Assembly: GCA_965222835.1 (NCBI GenBank)
Contig: CBDCUQ010000003.1
Location: forward strand, 372,001-436,000
Direction of reading: 5' to 3'
Length of the DNA: 64,000 nt
Source: CBDCUQ01 sp965222835
GTDB taxonomy: Bacteria; Pseudomonadota; Alphaproteobacteria; Rhizobiales; Hyphomicrobiaceae
The position numbers were made by a program, and so were the translations under genes. Below the pieces are notes generated by a model. That model ran no database searches, was not told the origin of the DNA, and worked only from the letters and a program-made list of their open reading frames with translations. Shown here piece after piece: positions 32,454-41,288 of the stretch. The first letter of the stretch is position 1. Each line of letters opens with the position of its first letter.

Positions 32454-35049
32454 TCCGCTTCCCTCTTGCGGCCGGTGTATCGTCTTGCACCGCCTCTTCT
32501 ATCAAATCCGCGGCGGCCGTGCGCAGCAACGCTTCACGGGCGGAACCCAGCACCGGCTCCTTGCCGATCTCAAGAAGGATCGGCACGGACAATGGTGAGA
32601 CCCTCTGAAGGGCTTGATGCCTGATTCGACCCTCTAGGCGGGCAAGGAACTCACCCAGACGCGCAATATCCAGAAGCCCCGTGGCCGCATCGGCCCAGGC
32701 CGCCTCCAGCAGAATATGCTTTGGTTCGTGCCTGCGCAGTACATCGTAGATGAGATCTGTGGACATTGTGACCTGGCGGCCCGATTTCTCGCGTCCGGGA
32801 TGACGGCGCTCGATCAGGCCGGCGATGACCGCCGCGGCGCGAAACGTGCGTTTCATCAGCGTCGAGCCCGCCAGCCACGCATCGAGATCGTCGCCTAGCA
32901 TGTCGACGTCGAACAGCCGGTCGAGAAGGAGCCGATGGTCTTGGATAAGGCGTGAAAGGTCTGCGAGCCCCCAGACGCATAGTCCGTAGTCGTTGGCGAC
33001 GAAGCCTAAGGGCTTGGCTCCGGCGCGTTCGAGCCGGCGGGTCAACAGCATGCCAAGCGTCTGATGCACGAGGCGGCCCTCGAACGGATAGATCACCAGA
33101 TAATGACGGCTGGCCCGCGGGAAGGTTTCGATCAAGACCTCGTCCGGCGCAGGAACGAAGGAGTGTGCGGCCTGCAAGCGAAGCCATTCCGCAACAGGTC
33201 CCGGCAGATGCTGCCACGCCGCGCGATCCGCAAGCATGGCGCGAACGCGTTCGGCCAAGTGCGTTGACAGCGGAAACTTGCCGCCTTCGTAGCTTGGAAT
33301 CATGGCGTCCGTGTCAGGTGATCGCGAAACGAAGGCTTCGGTGTCGCGTAGTCCTTCAAAGCGCAGAATTTCTCCGGCGAACACGAAGGTATCGCCCGGC
33401 GACAGCTGCTCGATGAAATACTCTTCCACTTCGCCGAGAACGCGTCCGCCCGACACAGGCTTTGACGCTTTGGGCTTTGAAGATTTCGACTGCGAAGACT
33501 TTGTTCCCGTGAGACGCACTTTGATCACCGGACTGTCGATGATGGTTCCGGCATTCAGACGGTACTGTTGTGCGACGCGCGGGTGCGCGATTCGAAGCCT
33601 GCCGTCGTCCGCCGGGCGCAGTCGTGCAAAACGTTCGTAGGCACGCAACGCGTATCCACCCGTCGAAACGAAGTCGATCACGCGATCAAAGTCACGCCGC
33701 TCGAGCGCAGAATAGGCCAGCGTCGTACGGACCTCTTTGTATAGATCGCCGGGATCGATGGGCGCCTGACAGGCCATGCCGAGGATGTGCTGGGCGAGCA
33801 CGTCTATTGCGCCTTTTCGCGACAACACGGCGTCCTGCTCGCCTGCCTCCGCCGCATCGAGGGCCGCCCGACATTCCAAGACCTCGAAACGGTTGGCGGG
33901 CACTAGGAGCGCTTGCGACGGCTCGTCGAGCCGGTGATTGGCACGGCCGATGCGCTGCAAAATCCTGCTCGCCCCTTTCGGTGCACCGACATTCATGACG
34001 AGATCGACGTCGCCCCAGTCGATACCGAGATCGAGCGTGGATGTTGCGACGACGGCACGCAGCGTTCCGGCCGCCATTGCCGCTTCCACCCTGCGCCGCT
34101 GGCCGACATCAAGCGAACCGTGATGAAGCGCAATAGCGAGTGCCTTTTCATTGGCCCGCCAGAGCTCCTGAAAGACAAGCTCCGCCTGCATGCGGGTGTT
34201 GACGAAGACGAGTGTCATTCGGTGCCGTTCGATGGCGCGATACATTTCGGAAATGGCGTAGCGTGCGGAATGTCCGGACCAGGGGACGGGTTCCTCAAGC
34301 TCAAGGATTGAGATATGCGGCTTGGCGCCGCCTTCGACCTGGACGAGGGCGGCCAAGTTGATGCGCTGGTCCGGCGCGGTCTGGGATTCAAGGAATGCGC
34401 ACAGTTCTGTCGGGCGCGCCACGGTTGCGGACAGGCCGACCGTCACGAGTGCTGGCGCAATGCGGCGCAGCCGCGCAAGATCGAGGGCCAGAAGATCTCC
34501 GCGTTTTGAAGGTGCGAGCGCGTGCAGCTCATCGAGAATCACGGTGTCGAGATCGCGGAAGAGATACGGCGCATCCGCGTGCGATAACATTAGGGCGAGC
34601 TGCTCTGGCGTTGTCAGTAGCATCTCCGGTGGACGCGTGCGTTGGCGCTGGCGTTTTGAAGCGGGTGTGTCGCCGGTTCGTGTTTCGCAGGCAATCGGGA
34701 GCGCCATTTCGGAAATGGGCGCCGTCAGGTTTCGGGCGATGTCGACGGCGAGGGCTTTCAGGGGCGAGATGTAAAGGGTATGTAGCCCGGCGCCCTGAGA
34801 GGCGCGTCCTGGTTCTGACAATGCGATTAGGCTCGGCAAGAACCCAGCCAACGTCTTGCCTGCGCCGGTCGGTGCAATGAGCAGCGTTGAGGCTCTGCTA
34901 CGAACGTACTCGAGCAGCTGTAGCTGGTGCGTGCGCAGGCTCCAACCGCGGTCTCGAAACCACTGCGCGACGTTGGACGGTAGACCTGTTTGGCTGCCGA
35001 TTAGGTCTTTAGACCGCCGCCGCGGCCGCTTCGCAGCCCGACTGATCAC
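32416..35049 (-). CDS. Ligase-associated DEXH-box DNA helicase (Lhr family)
   Basis: An 877-aa superfamily 2 helicase. Motifs: Walker A APTGAGKT, DELH box in VILDELHAL, VGLSATV (motif III), and the C-terminal helicase motifs STLDLGIDWGDVD and QRIGRANHR. A winged-helix and Lhr-type C-terminal region follow (FIEQLSPGDTFVFAGE, GYALRAYERF). Relatives in ligase-linked repair clusters unwind DNA or RNA-DNA hybrids 3' to 5'. The start is GTG at 35049, one base after the prpE stop, while the 3' end overlaps pdeM, so prpE-lhr-pdeM may be one transcript. Confidence 0.9.
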   Translation of the reverse strand: MISRAAKRPRRRSKDLIGSQTGLPSNVAQWFRDRGWSLRTHQLQLLEYVRSRASTLLIAPTGAGKTLAGFLPSLIALSEPGRASQGAGLHTLYISPLKALAVDIARNLTAPISEMALPIACETRTGDTPASKRQRQRTRPPEMLLTTPEQLALMLSHADAPYLFRDLDTVILDELHALAPSKRGDLLALDLARLRRIAPALVTVGLSATVARPTELCAFLESQTAPDQRINLAALVQVEGGAKPHISILELEEPVPWSGHSARYAISEMYRAIERHRMTLVFVNTRMQAELVFQELWRANEKALAIALHHGSLDVGQRRRVEAAMAAGTLRAVVATSTLDLGIDWGDVDLVMNVGAPKGASRILQRIGRANHRLDEPSQALLVPANRFEVLECRAALDAAEAGEQDAVLSRKGAIDVLAQHILGMACQAPIDPGDLYKEVRTTLAYSALERRDFDRVIDFVSTGGYALRAYERFARLRPADDGRLRIAHPRVAQQYRLNAGTIIDSPVIKVRLTGTKSSQSKSSKPKASKPVSGGRVLGEVEEYFIEQLSPGDTFVFAGEILRFEGLRDTEAFVSRSPDTDAMIPSYEGGKFPLSTHLAERVRAMLADRAAWQHLPGPVAEWLRLQAAHSFVPAPDEVLIETFPRASRHYLVIYPFEGRLVHQTLGMLLTRRLERAGAKPLGFVANDYGLCVWGLADLSRLIQDHRLLLDRLFDVDMLGDDLDAWLAGSTLMKRTFRAAAVIAGLIERRHPGREKSGRQVTMSTDLIYDVLRRHEPKHILLEAAWADAATGLLDIARLGEFLARLEGRIRHQALQRVSPLSVPILLEIGKEPVLGSAREALLRTAAADLIEEAVQDDTPAARGKRNAAAQTRASRRR

Positions 35050-35050
35050 T

Positions 35051-36946
35051 TTAGCCTCGCGCTTTAAAAAGCTCGCCTATTTCGTCCAGAATGGCGGGAT
35101 CGTCGATAGTGGCTGGCATGTTGTAGGCTTCACCGTCTGCTATCTTCTTCATCGTGCCGCGCAGGATTTTGCCTGAGCGGGTCTTGGGCAATCGCGCGAC
35201 TGTCAGAACGGTCTTCATGGCGGCGACCGGACCGATGTGCTCGCGTACAAGAGCGACGATCTCCTGTTCGATGGCACCGTTCTCACGTGCCGTACCGGAC
35301 TTAAGGACGATAAAGCCCACCGGAATTTCGCCCTTAAGCGCATTTGCAGTTCCAATTACGGCACACTCCGCGACATCGTTATGTGAGGCGAGCACCTCCT
35401 CCATGGCCCCCGTGGAGAGGCGGTGGCCCGCGACGTTGATGATGTCATCGGTACGGCCCATGATAAAAAGATAGCCGTCCGCGTCCATGAACCCGGCATC
35501 GGCCGTTTTGTAGTAGCCGGGAAACGCATCAAAGTAGCTCGGGCCCAAGCGCTCGTTCGCATTCCACAAACTTGTCAGGCCGCACGGTGGCAACGGCAGC
35601 CTGATAGCAATATTGCCCAGCGTGCCGGGTTTGACAGCGGCTCCGTCGTCGTCGAGGACGACGACATCGTATCCGGGCATCGGAACGGACGCCGAGCCGC
35701 GCTTCACGGAAAGGAGGCCAAGGCCCACCGGATTCGCTGCAATGGCCCAACCGGTCTCTGTCTGCCACCAGTGATCAATGACGGGAATTCCAAGCTTTTC
35801 TTCCGCCCAAGCAACGGTATCGGGATCGGCGCGCTCGCCCGCAAGAAACAGCGATCTCAATGACGTCACGTCGTGCTTGCCGATCATCTGGCCCGCCGGA
35901 TCCTCTTTCTTGATGGCCCGGAAGGCGGTCGGTGCCGTAAAAAGGGCTGCCACTTTGTGCTCGGCAGCAACGCGCCAAAAGGCACCGGCATCCGGCGTGC
36001 CGACCGGTTTGCCTTCGTATAGGAGTGTCGTGCATCCAGCGAGGAGGGGACCGTAGACAATGTAAGAGTGCCCGACGACCCAGCCGACATCGGAGGCCGC
36101 CCAAAACACTTCGCCGGGCGATACGCCGTAAATGTTCTGCATTGTCCAATGGAGGGCGACCATGTGGCCGCCATTGTCGCGTACGACACCTTTGGGCTCA
36201 CCGGTGCTTCCTGACGTGTAAAGGATGTATAGCGGATCGGTTGCCTCGACGGGAACGCACGCCGCGCGCTTTCCTGCAGCGCGTGCAGCCTCCACCAGTG
36301 CCTCCCATTCGAAATCCCGTCCTTCAACAAGCGGGGCGCGGTGCATCGGCCGTTGGAGGACGATGCACGAGCTAGGTTTATGGGACGCGGCGTCGATGGC
36401 CGCATCAACCAGCGGCTTGTATTCGACGATGCGTCCCGGCTCCAATCCGCACGACGCGGCGACAAGGACTTTTGGTTTGGCGTCATCGATGCGAAGCGCG
36501 AGCTCCTTTGCGGCAAATCCGCCGAACACGACGGAATGAATGGCTCCGAGCCTTGCGCATGCGAGCATGGTAATGACGGCTTCCGGGACCATGGGCATGT
36601 AGACGATGACACGATCGCCTTTGCTGACTCCAAGGTCAGCCAGGACGGCTGCAAATATTGCAACCTCGTCGCACAGCGCTGCATAGGAATAGCTGCGCTT
36701 CGTTTTCGTAACAGGGCTGTCGTAAATGAGTGCGGTATCCCCGCCGCGGTGGGCGGCAACGTGCCGGTCGAGGCAATTGTAAGCCGAGTTGCACAGGGCT
36801 CCAACGAACCAGCGTCCATAAGGGCCACGACCCGCGTCAAAGACCTTTTCGAATGGGCGGAACCAGTCGATGGATTTGGCCGCGCCTGCCCAGAATGCCG
36901 CCGGGTCTTTCTGCCAGTCCCCGTAAACCTCGTGATATCGGCTCAT
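35051..36946 (-). CDS. prpE: Propionyl-CoA synthetase
   Basis: A 631-aa AMP-forming short-chain acyl-CoA synthetase. It resembles PrpE more than Acs: an N-terminus of the form SRYHEVYGDWQKDP with AAFW, and GRWFVGALCNSAYNCLDRHV. The core motifs are ILYTSGSTGEPKG, DHWWQTETGW and the C-terminal catalytic Lys in RSGKILRGTMK. It activates propionate (and probably acetate) to the CoA ester. pccB at 54116 could carboxylate the product. The ATG at 36946 starts the conserved part. The lhr and pdeM genes lie immediately downstream. Confidence 0.9.
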   Translation of the reverse strand: MSRYHEVYGDWQKDPAAFWAGAAKSIDWFRPFEKVFDAGRGPYGRWFVGALCNSAYNCLDRHVAAHRGGDTALIYDSPVTKTKRSYSYAALCDEVAIFAAVLADLGVSKGDRVIVYMPMVPEAVITMLACARLGAIHSVVFGGFAAKELALRIDDAKPKVLVAASCGLEPGRIVEYKPLVDAAIDAASHKPSSCIVLQRPMHRAPLVEGRDFEWEALVEAARAAGKRAACVPVEATDPLYILYTSGSTGEPKGVVRDNGGHMVALHWTMQNIYGVSPGEVFWAASDVGWVVGHSYIVYGPLLAGCTTLLYEGKPVGTPDAGAFWRVAAEHKVAALFTAPTAFRAIKKEDPAGQMIGKHDVTSLRSLFLAGERADPDTVAWAEEKLGIPVIDHWWQTETGWAIAANPVGLGLLSVKRGSASVPMPGYDVVVLDDDGAAVKPGTLGNIAIRLPLPPCGLTSLWNANERLGPSYFDAFPGYYKTADAGFMDADGYLFIMGRTDDIINVAGHRLSTGAMEEVLASHNDVAECAVIGTANALKGEIPVGFIVLKSGTARENGAIEQEIVALVREHIGPVAAMKTVLTVARLPKTRSGKILRGTMKKIADGEAYNMPATIDDPAILDEIGELFKARG

Positions 36947-37064
36947 TCGGTTTCTCAGATTTACGTCCGGCGCAGGGCACACTCAGCCATCCGATCGTGG
37001 GGCTCTCGAGGCGGCACCGGAGGCGGTCAGGGTTCAGATTTGCAAGGCATATCCTGAAAGGCAA

Positions 37065-37093
37065 TGGGGCCGGGCAATTGGCGCCCGGCCCCA
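37065..37093 (-). terminator. Hairpin terminator after the EF-G-like gene
   Basis: Perfect 11-bp GC-rich stem (TGGGGCCGGGC with GCCCGGCCCCA) and a 7-base loop, lying 26 bases beyond the stop of the EF-G-like gene on the minus strand. The downstream T-tract is poor. Confidence 0.6.
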
Positions 37094-37118
37094 CACAATT
37101 GTGTTCACCCGTGAACGC

Positions 37119-39185
37119 CTATGCCGCCGCCTGCTTGTGGCTTGCCAGCACGTTGTCGGCAAGTCGGCCTGTGAGTTCCGCCAGGTGGTCGAACTTGGCC
37201 GTGTAGGTGCCGACGCCCGCCGTTGCCGAGCGCAACTCGACGATGAGATCCTCCATTTCCGCTTCTGGAATTTGAGCCGAAACCACATCCCAGCCCGGCC
37301 AGCCGGGACGGGCGTCGAACCCGAGGATCTGTCCACGCCGTTGCGAAATGATGCTGTTGATGCGCGCGGTTGCCTCGGATGGAACTGCGATTTCGACGGC
37401 CATGACCGGCTCAAGAAGCACGGGCGAACACTTGGGCATGCCTTCGCTCATGGCCAGACGGCCGGCCTGCCGAAACGCCATATCGGATGAGTCGACCGAG
37501 TGGTAGGAGCCATCCATTAACGTGACCGCGACATCGACCACCGGAAAACCGAGTGGCCCATGCTTCAGGTAGTCGGACACACCGATCTCAACCGACGGGA
37601 TGAACTGCTTGGGCACAACACCGCCGGTGATCTTGTCGCCAAACTGGAACCCTGTGCCACGCGGCAAAGGCTGTATGTCGAGAACAACATCACCGAACTG
37701 GCCGTGACCGCCGGACTGTTTTTTATGGCGTCCGCGGATTTCAACGCCTTTGCGGATGGTCTCCTTGTAGGGCACCTGCCGCTTCAAGCGTTCGACGACG
37801 ACACCATATCTGCGGGCCAAGCGCTCGAATGCGACCCGGAGGTGCATCTCGCCCTGTCCATGTAGCAGGATCTGATGCGTATCCTGATTCTGCTCAAGAA
37901 CCAGTGAAGGGTCTTCGTCGATGAGCTTGGCCAGCGCTGCGGAGAGCTTCACCTCGTCCTTGCGATCCTTCAGACCTAGACCGGCGCCGAGCACGGCATC
38001 GGGCGGGGCAGGGCAGGGCGCCGCCGTGATCGGGCCTTTCTCGGCTGTGATCGTCTCACCGCTCTTGATGTGCTCAAGCCGGCCCAGCGCGACAGTGTCT
38101 CCGGCCTTAGCCGCACCGCGCTTGATGGCCTCTTCGCCCTTAAGCGTAAAGACGCCGGCGACGCGCTCTTCGGCGCCGGACGAACTGGTCACTGTTGCGC
38201 TGTCGGCAAGGTCCCCCGTCAGCACGCGCACGACCGAAAGTTTTCCGCCATGCCCGGTGAAGAAGTTCTTCATCACGAAGGCACCGCTCTTGGTGTTCTC
38301 GAGCTTTAGGCGCCTTGCCGTATCTTCGACGAAGGGCGCCTCGTGCCGAAGGGCCTTCAGGAGCCTGAGGATGCCGTTGCCATTGGCCGCGCTGCCCAAC
38401 AGGACGGGGCAAATGAGTCCTTCCCGGAGATCCCGGCCGAGGTCCTCGAACACGCGGTCATTCGGCGGCGTCATGTCGGCCAGAAGCTGCTCCATAAGCT
38501 CGTCGTCATAGTCGGCCAGTTGCTCGAGCATATGAAAGCGCGCTTCCTCCTCGCGCTCCTTGGAACCTTCCGGAAGCTCAATGATCTCGGAAGGTGCATG
38601 CGGCCGGTATACGTAGGCCCGTTCCGATGCCAGATCGATGAAACCCGTCGCGGCCCCGTTCTCCCATATGGGGATTTGGCGCAAGACAAGTGGCTTTGCA
38701 GACGCCGGCTGCAACACGGGGATGATTTCACGGACCGGTGTTTGGAAGCTGTCGATCTTGTTCAGGAACAAGAAATGGGGAATGCCTCGATCCTCAAGGT
38801 TCTTGAGAATGACTTGGAGGGCCGCGACACGTTTGGGATCAGGCTCGCAGACGACGACTGCGGCATCACACGCCGAAAGTGCGATGGACCCTTCATGCTG
38901 GAATTCAACCGAGCCCGGGCAATCGACAAAGGTAAAGGTATCACCGAGAAATTCGGCATCCGCCACATTGACGGCCACGCTCATGCCGTGCTCACGGGCC
39001 TCGGGGGAGGCATCGCCAACGGTTGTCTTGTCGGGAATGGTGCCCTGCCGGTTAATAGCGCCGGTTCGGGCTAGGATGGCTTCGAGAAGTGTGGTCTTAC
39101 CTGAGAGATACGGGCCAATGAGTGCGATGCAGCGGGTGCTGCGGCCCGAAGCGTGCCCGCCGCGCGGGCCGTCCGTAGTCCCCAT
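37119..39185 (-). CDS. Elongation factor G-like GTPase (FusA2 type)
   Basis: A 688-aa translational GTPase of the EF-G-like group. The G motifs are GPYLSGKTT (G1), FVDCPGS (G3) and FLNKIDSF (G4). It is followed by domain II, the YKETIRKGVEIRGRHKKQSGGHGQFGDV-type domain IV and a C-terminal domain V with RRGQILGFDARPGWPGW. This second EF-G lacks several residues of true EF-G; related proteins are shorter and linked to ribosome recycling or stress, and the role is not settled. The ATG has a near-perfect AGGAGG site. It is a monocistronic gene with a hairpin after it. Confidence 0.88.
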   Translation of the reverse strand: MGTTDGPRGGHASGRSTRCIALIGPYLSGKTTLLEAILARTGAINRQGTIPDKTTVGDASPEAREHGMSVAVNVADAEFLGDTFTFVDCPGSVEFQHEGSIALSACDAAVVVCEPDPKRVAALQVILKNLEDRGIPHFLFLNKIDSFQTPVREIIPVLQPASAKPLVLRQIPIWENGAATGFIDLASERAYVYRPHAPSEIIELPEGSKEREEEARFHMLEQLADYDDELMEQLLADMTPPNDRVFEDLGRDLREGLICPVLLGSAANGNGILRLLKALRHEAPFVEDTARRLKLENTKSGAFVMKNFFTGHGGKLSVVRVLTGDLADSATVTSSSGAEERVAGVFTLKGEEAIKRGAAKAGDTVALGRLEHIKSGETITAEKGPITAAPCPAPPDAVLGAGLGLKDRKDEVKLSAALAKLIDEDPSLVLEQNQDTHQILLHGQGEMHLRVAFERLARRYGVVVERLKRQVPYKETIRKGVEIRGRHKKQSGGHGQFGDVVLDIQPLPRGTGFQFGDKITGGVVPKQFIPSVEIGVSDYLKHGPLGFPVVDVAVTLMDGSYHSVDSSDMAFRQAGRLAMSEGMPKCSPVLLEPVMAVEIAVPSEATARINSIISQRRGQILGFDARPGWPGWDVVSAQIPEAEMEDLIVELRSATAGVGTYTAKFDHLAELTGRLADNVLASHKQAAA

Positions 39186-39632
39186 GGTTTCCTCCTAATC
39201 TGCCCTTTATCGGGCCAACTGAGGCGCAAACGAGGGCGCGCATCGCGCGCCTCGCGCCTCTTGGAGGAACGCGACGACCCGCGCATCGTTACGCCGGATG
39301 TCGGCGAGTGCAAGGGGGTTCGTGAAATTGATTCTGATCAGGATTTGACGCTCAGATGACAGTGAGCTGACTCGCCAGCCGATGGGACAGAGTTGCATCG
39401 ACCGGATTGAGATCCACTGCATTGCGGCGCAACACAGTTTCGCAAACGCAAACAATGGCTTTTGTCGATCGTTCAGAGAAAAATAACTTGACCGGATGCA
39501 CGGTTGCACACAATGATCGGCTGTGCGCGGAGGTTTCTGCCGAAGCGTGCGAACAGGGCCCTTAACCAGTTGAACCATATGGCCAAGGCAAGCGTTCAAT
39601 GATTTGCCAATGCCAATTGCGGGAAGTGGACC
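39186..39632. other. Gene-free stretch between divergent genes
   Basis: 447 bases between the EF-G-like gene (minus) and a small plus-strand gene. I see no coding frame on either strand. At 39328-39341 TTGATTCTGATCAG resembles an FNR site, but it sits too far (about 150 bases) from the nearest start. A TTGACC box at about 39488 could be a -35 element for the small gene downstream; its -10 match is poor. Confidence 0.35.
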
Positions 39633-39869
39633 ATGCGTAGCACACGTTCGCTCATGTCGATCGAGGAGGCCGCCGGCTTTGCTATGGCGCCCTCGGAAGA
39701 CGAAATGGCCGTATCGTCCGAGCAGACTTTGGACGAAGCCCTGCGAAACGGCCATGCAGCAGCAGCAACAGCGAACAGACCGAGCGCAGCGGAACACGAC
39801 ACGGGCACCAACCAAGCACCGTGGCGCGATTTCTTTGTCGGATGGTGGGCTGGAAAGGCTCATGCCTAA
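39633..39869 (+). CDS. Small uncharacterised protein, 78 aa
   Basis: A 78-aa hydrophilic, alanine-rich protein with no recognised domain. It has an acidic N-terminal half (MSIEEAAGF, SEDEMAVSSEQTLDEAL) and an aromatic C-terminal patch, PWRDFFVGWWAGKAHA, that could bind a partner or membrane surface. Support for a real gene: a GGGAAGTGG site just before the ATG, and a strong terminator beginning 29 bases after the stop. Both sides are non-coding, so it is a separate short transcript. Confidence 0.55.
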   Translation: MRSTRSLMSIEEAAGFAMAPSEDEMAVSSEQTLDEALRNGHAAAATANRPSAAEHDTGTNQAPWRDFFVGWWAGKAHA

Positions 39870-39897
39870 ACAAATGGGGTCGTGTTTACCCGCATAG

Positions 39898-39925
39898 CGG
39901 CATCCCTTTGGGGTGCCGTTTTTTT
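39898..39925 (+). terminator. Strong Rho-independent terminator
   Basis: Nine-bp stem CGGCATCCC paired with GGGGTGCCG, three-base loop, then seven T. It ends the transcript of the small 78-aa gene. Confidence 0.85.
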
Positions 39926-40094
39926 GTGCGGCGGCGACACGCTGTGTCCCTCTCTGCCCGTTCGTCTGACGCCTGCGCCCTCCGTTGCGAAAGCCCGATC
40001 TTTCTTGGGCTCAAATTGACTTGGCAAACCGGCGATGCAAGGCTCGCCAGTACTGGCGGCCGTCCGGTCGCATCTTCTCAGAATGGAGCAATCT

Positions 40095-40536
40095 ATGCGT
40101 CATGGCGTTCTTTTTTCGCTTTTGATTGCGCTTGGCGGAACGGCAGCGCTGGCACAGAACGCTGCCGTGATCAAAGAGCGAAAAAGCCACCTTGAAGCCA
40201 TGGGTAAGGCCCTCAAGGCCCCCACCAAGATGTACAAGGGCGACGCGGATTTTGAGCTTGGGAAGGTCCTTTCAACGCTGAAGGTGATCCAGGAAAAAGG
40301 CGGCGGTCCTGCCGAAGCTCTTTCCCGACGACTCGAAGACCGGGGAGGAGACGGAAGTCCTTCCCGCAATCTGGGAAAACAAGACAGACTTCACCGATCG
40401 GTTTCCCAAGCTCTCTGCGGCGGCTAAGGCGGCCGAAGCCGCCATTACCGACGAATTCACGTTTCAGGATGAATTCCTCAAAGTCGTCGACAACTGCAAG
40501 AAGTGCCACAAAAAGTACCGCAAGGCGAAAAAGTGA
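40095..40536 (+). pseudogene. Cytochrome c' / c556-type cytochrome with an apparent frameshift
   Basis: Exported cytochrome of the cytochrome C_2 family (four-helix bundle, heme at the C-terminus). The signal peptide (MRHGVLFSLLIALGGTAALA) and first helices are in frame from 40095. After VIQEK the frame slips at an A5 run (40294-40298). Removing one A restores AAVLPKLFPDDSKTGEETE, LPAIWENKTDF, and the C-terminal heme motif CKKCH, ending at 40536. As written the frame ends early without heme. A single-base insertion or a sequencing error in the run explains it. The restored stop overlaps the start of the cytochrome b561 gene (GTGA), which argues that the full protein is, or recently was, made. 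Confidence 0.8.
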
Positions 40537-41273
40537 GTCCGGCCGTGCGCCACCTCACCAACTCCGCACAACCAGACACGGTTAAGGCCTGGGATGGCCC
40601 ACTCCGTCTGTTTCACTGGCTGCTGCCCCTGCTCGTCCTCTCCGCCTGGGTCAGTGTCGAGTTTTCGAGTGAGATCGGTGATCGGAAGATGCTCTGGCAC
40701 CGATCGAACGGGCTGGCCATTCTTACGCTTGTCTTCTGGCGCATCCTTTGGGGGCTCTGCGGCTCATCGACGGCCCGCTTTTCGACGTTCGTTCGCTCTC
40801 CCGGCGTGGCCCTCTCCTATGCAAAAGGGCTAGCGACGACTGGTGGCGCGCGTTATCTCGGTCATAACCCGCTCGGCGCATATGTGGTTCTCGCGCTCCT
40901 TGCGACGCTTTTCGCTCAAGCGGCGTTGGGACTCTTTGCTGTCGACGATAATGGTCTCATCGGTGGTCCGCTTCATCGGCTGGTAAGCGAGGACGCGGCC
41001 AAATGGGCTGCCGGCCGGCACGCCTGGGCATTCCAGTACATCCTGTTGCCGCTGGTTGCCGTTCATATTGCTGTCAACGTGCTCTATGGCACGGTGAGGA
41101 AAGAACGACTGATCGGGGCGATGCTCTCGGGCTGCAAGCCACGCGCGGCCTATGCCGATCAGCCGTCGCTGGGCGAGGTGGCACACCCTTGGCGGCGTGC
41201 GCTGGTGTGCCTGGTGACCGCCGCTCTCTTGCTCTTCGGTGCGATCTTCGTTGTCGGTGGGGGCATCCTTTGA
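40533..41273 (+). CDS. Cytochrome b561-type membrane protein
   Basis: A 246-aa di-heme b-type cytochrome with four hydrophobic helices. Candidate heme-ligating histidines are RLFHWLL (helix 1), MLWHRSNG, and VAVHIAVN (helix 4). This bacterial family passes electrons between the quinone pool and soluble c-type cytochromes. It starts with a GTG that overlaps the stop of the upstream cytochrome c gene (GTGA), so the two are translationally coupled and are probably redox partners. It is convergent with the aminotransferase gene. Confidence 0.85.
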   Translation: MSPAVRHLTNSAQPDTVKAWDGPLRLFHWLLPLLVLSAWVSVEFSSEIGDRKMLWHRSNGLAILTLVFWRILWGLCGSSTARFSTFVRSPGVALSYAKGLATTGGARYLGHNPLGAYVVLALLATLFAQAALGLFAVDDNGLIGGPLHRLVSEDAAKWAAGRHAWAFQYILLPLVAVHIAVNVLYGTVRKERLIGAMLSGCKPRAAYADQPSLGEVAHPWRRALVCLVTAALLLFGAIFVVGGGIL

Positions 41274-41288
41274 TCGGGCTTTGAGACC

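Noticed and set aside
39328..39341. TTGATTCTGATCAG as an FNR site
   Set aside because: The right half has a mismatch and it is about 150 bases from the nearest start, so a regulatory role is doubtful.
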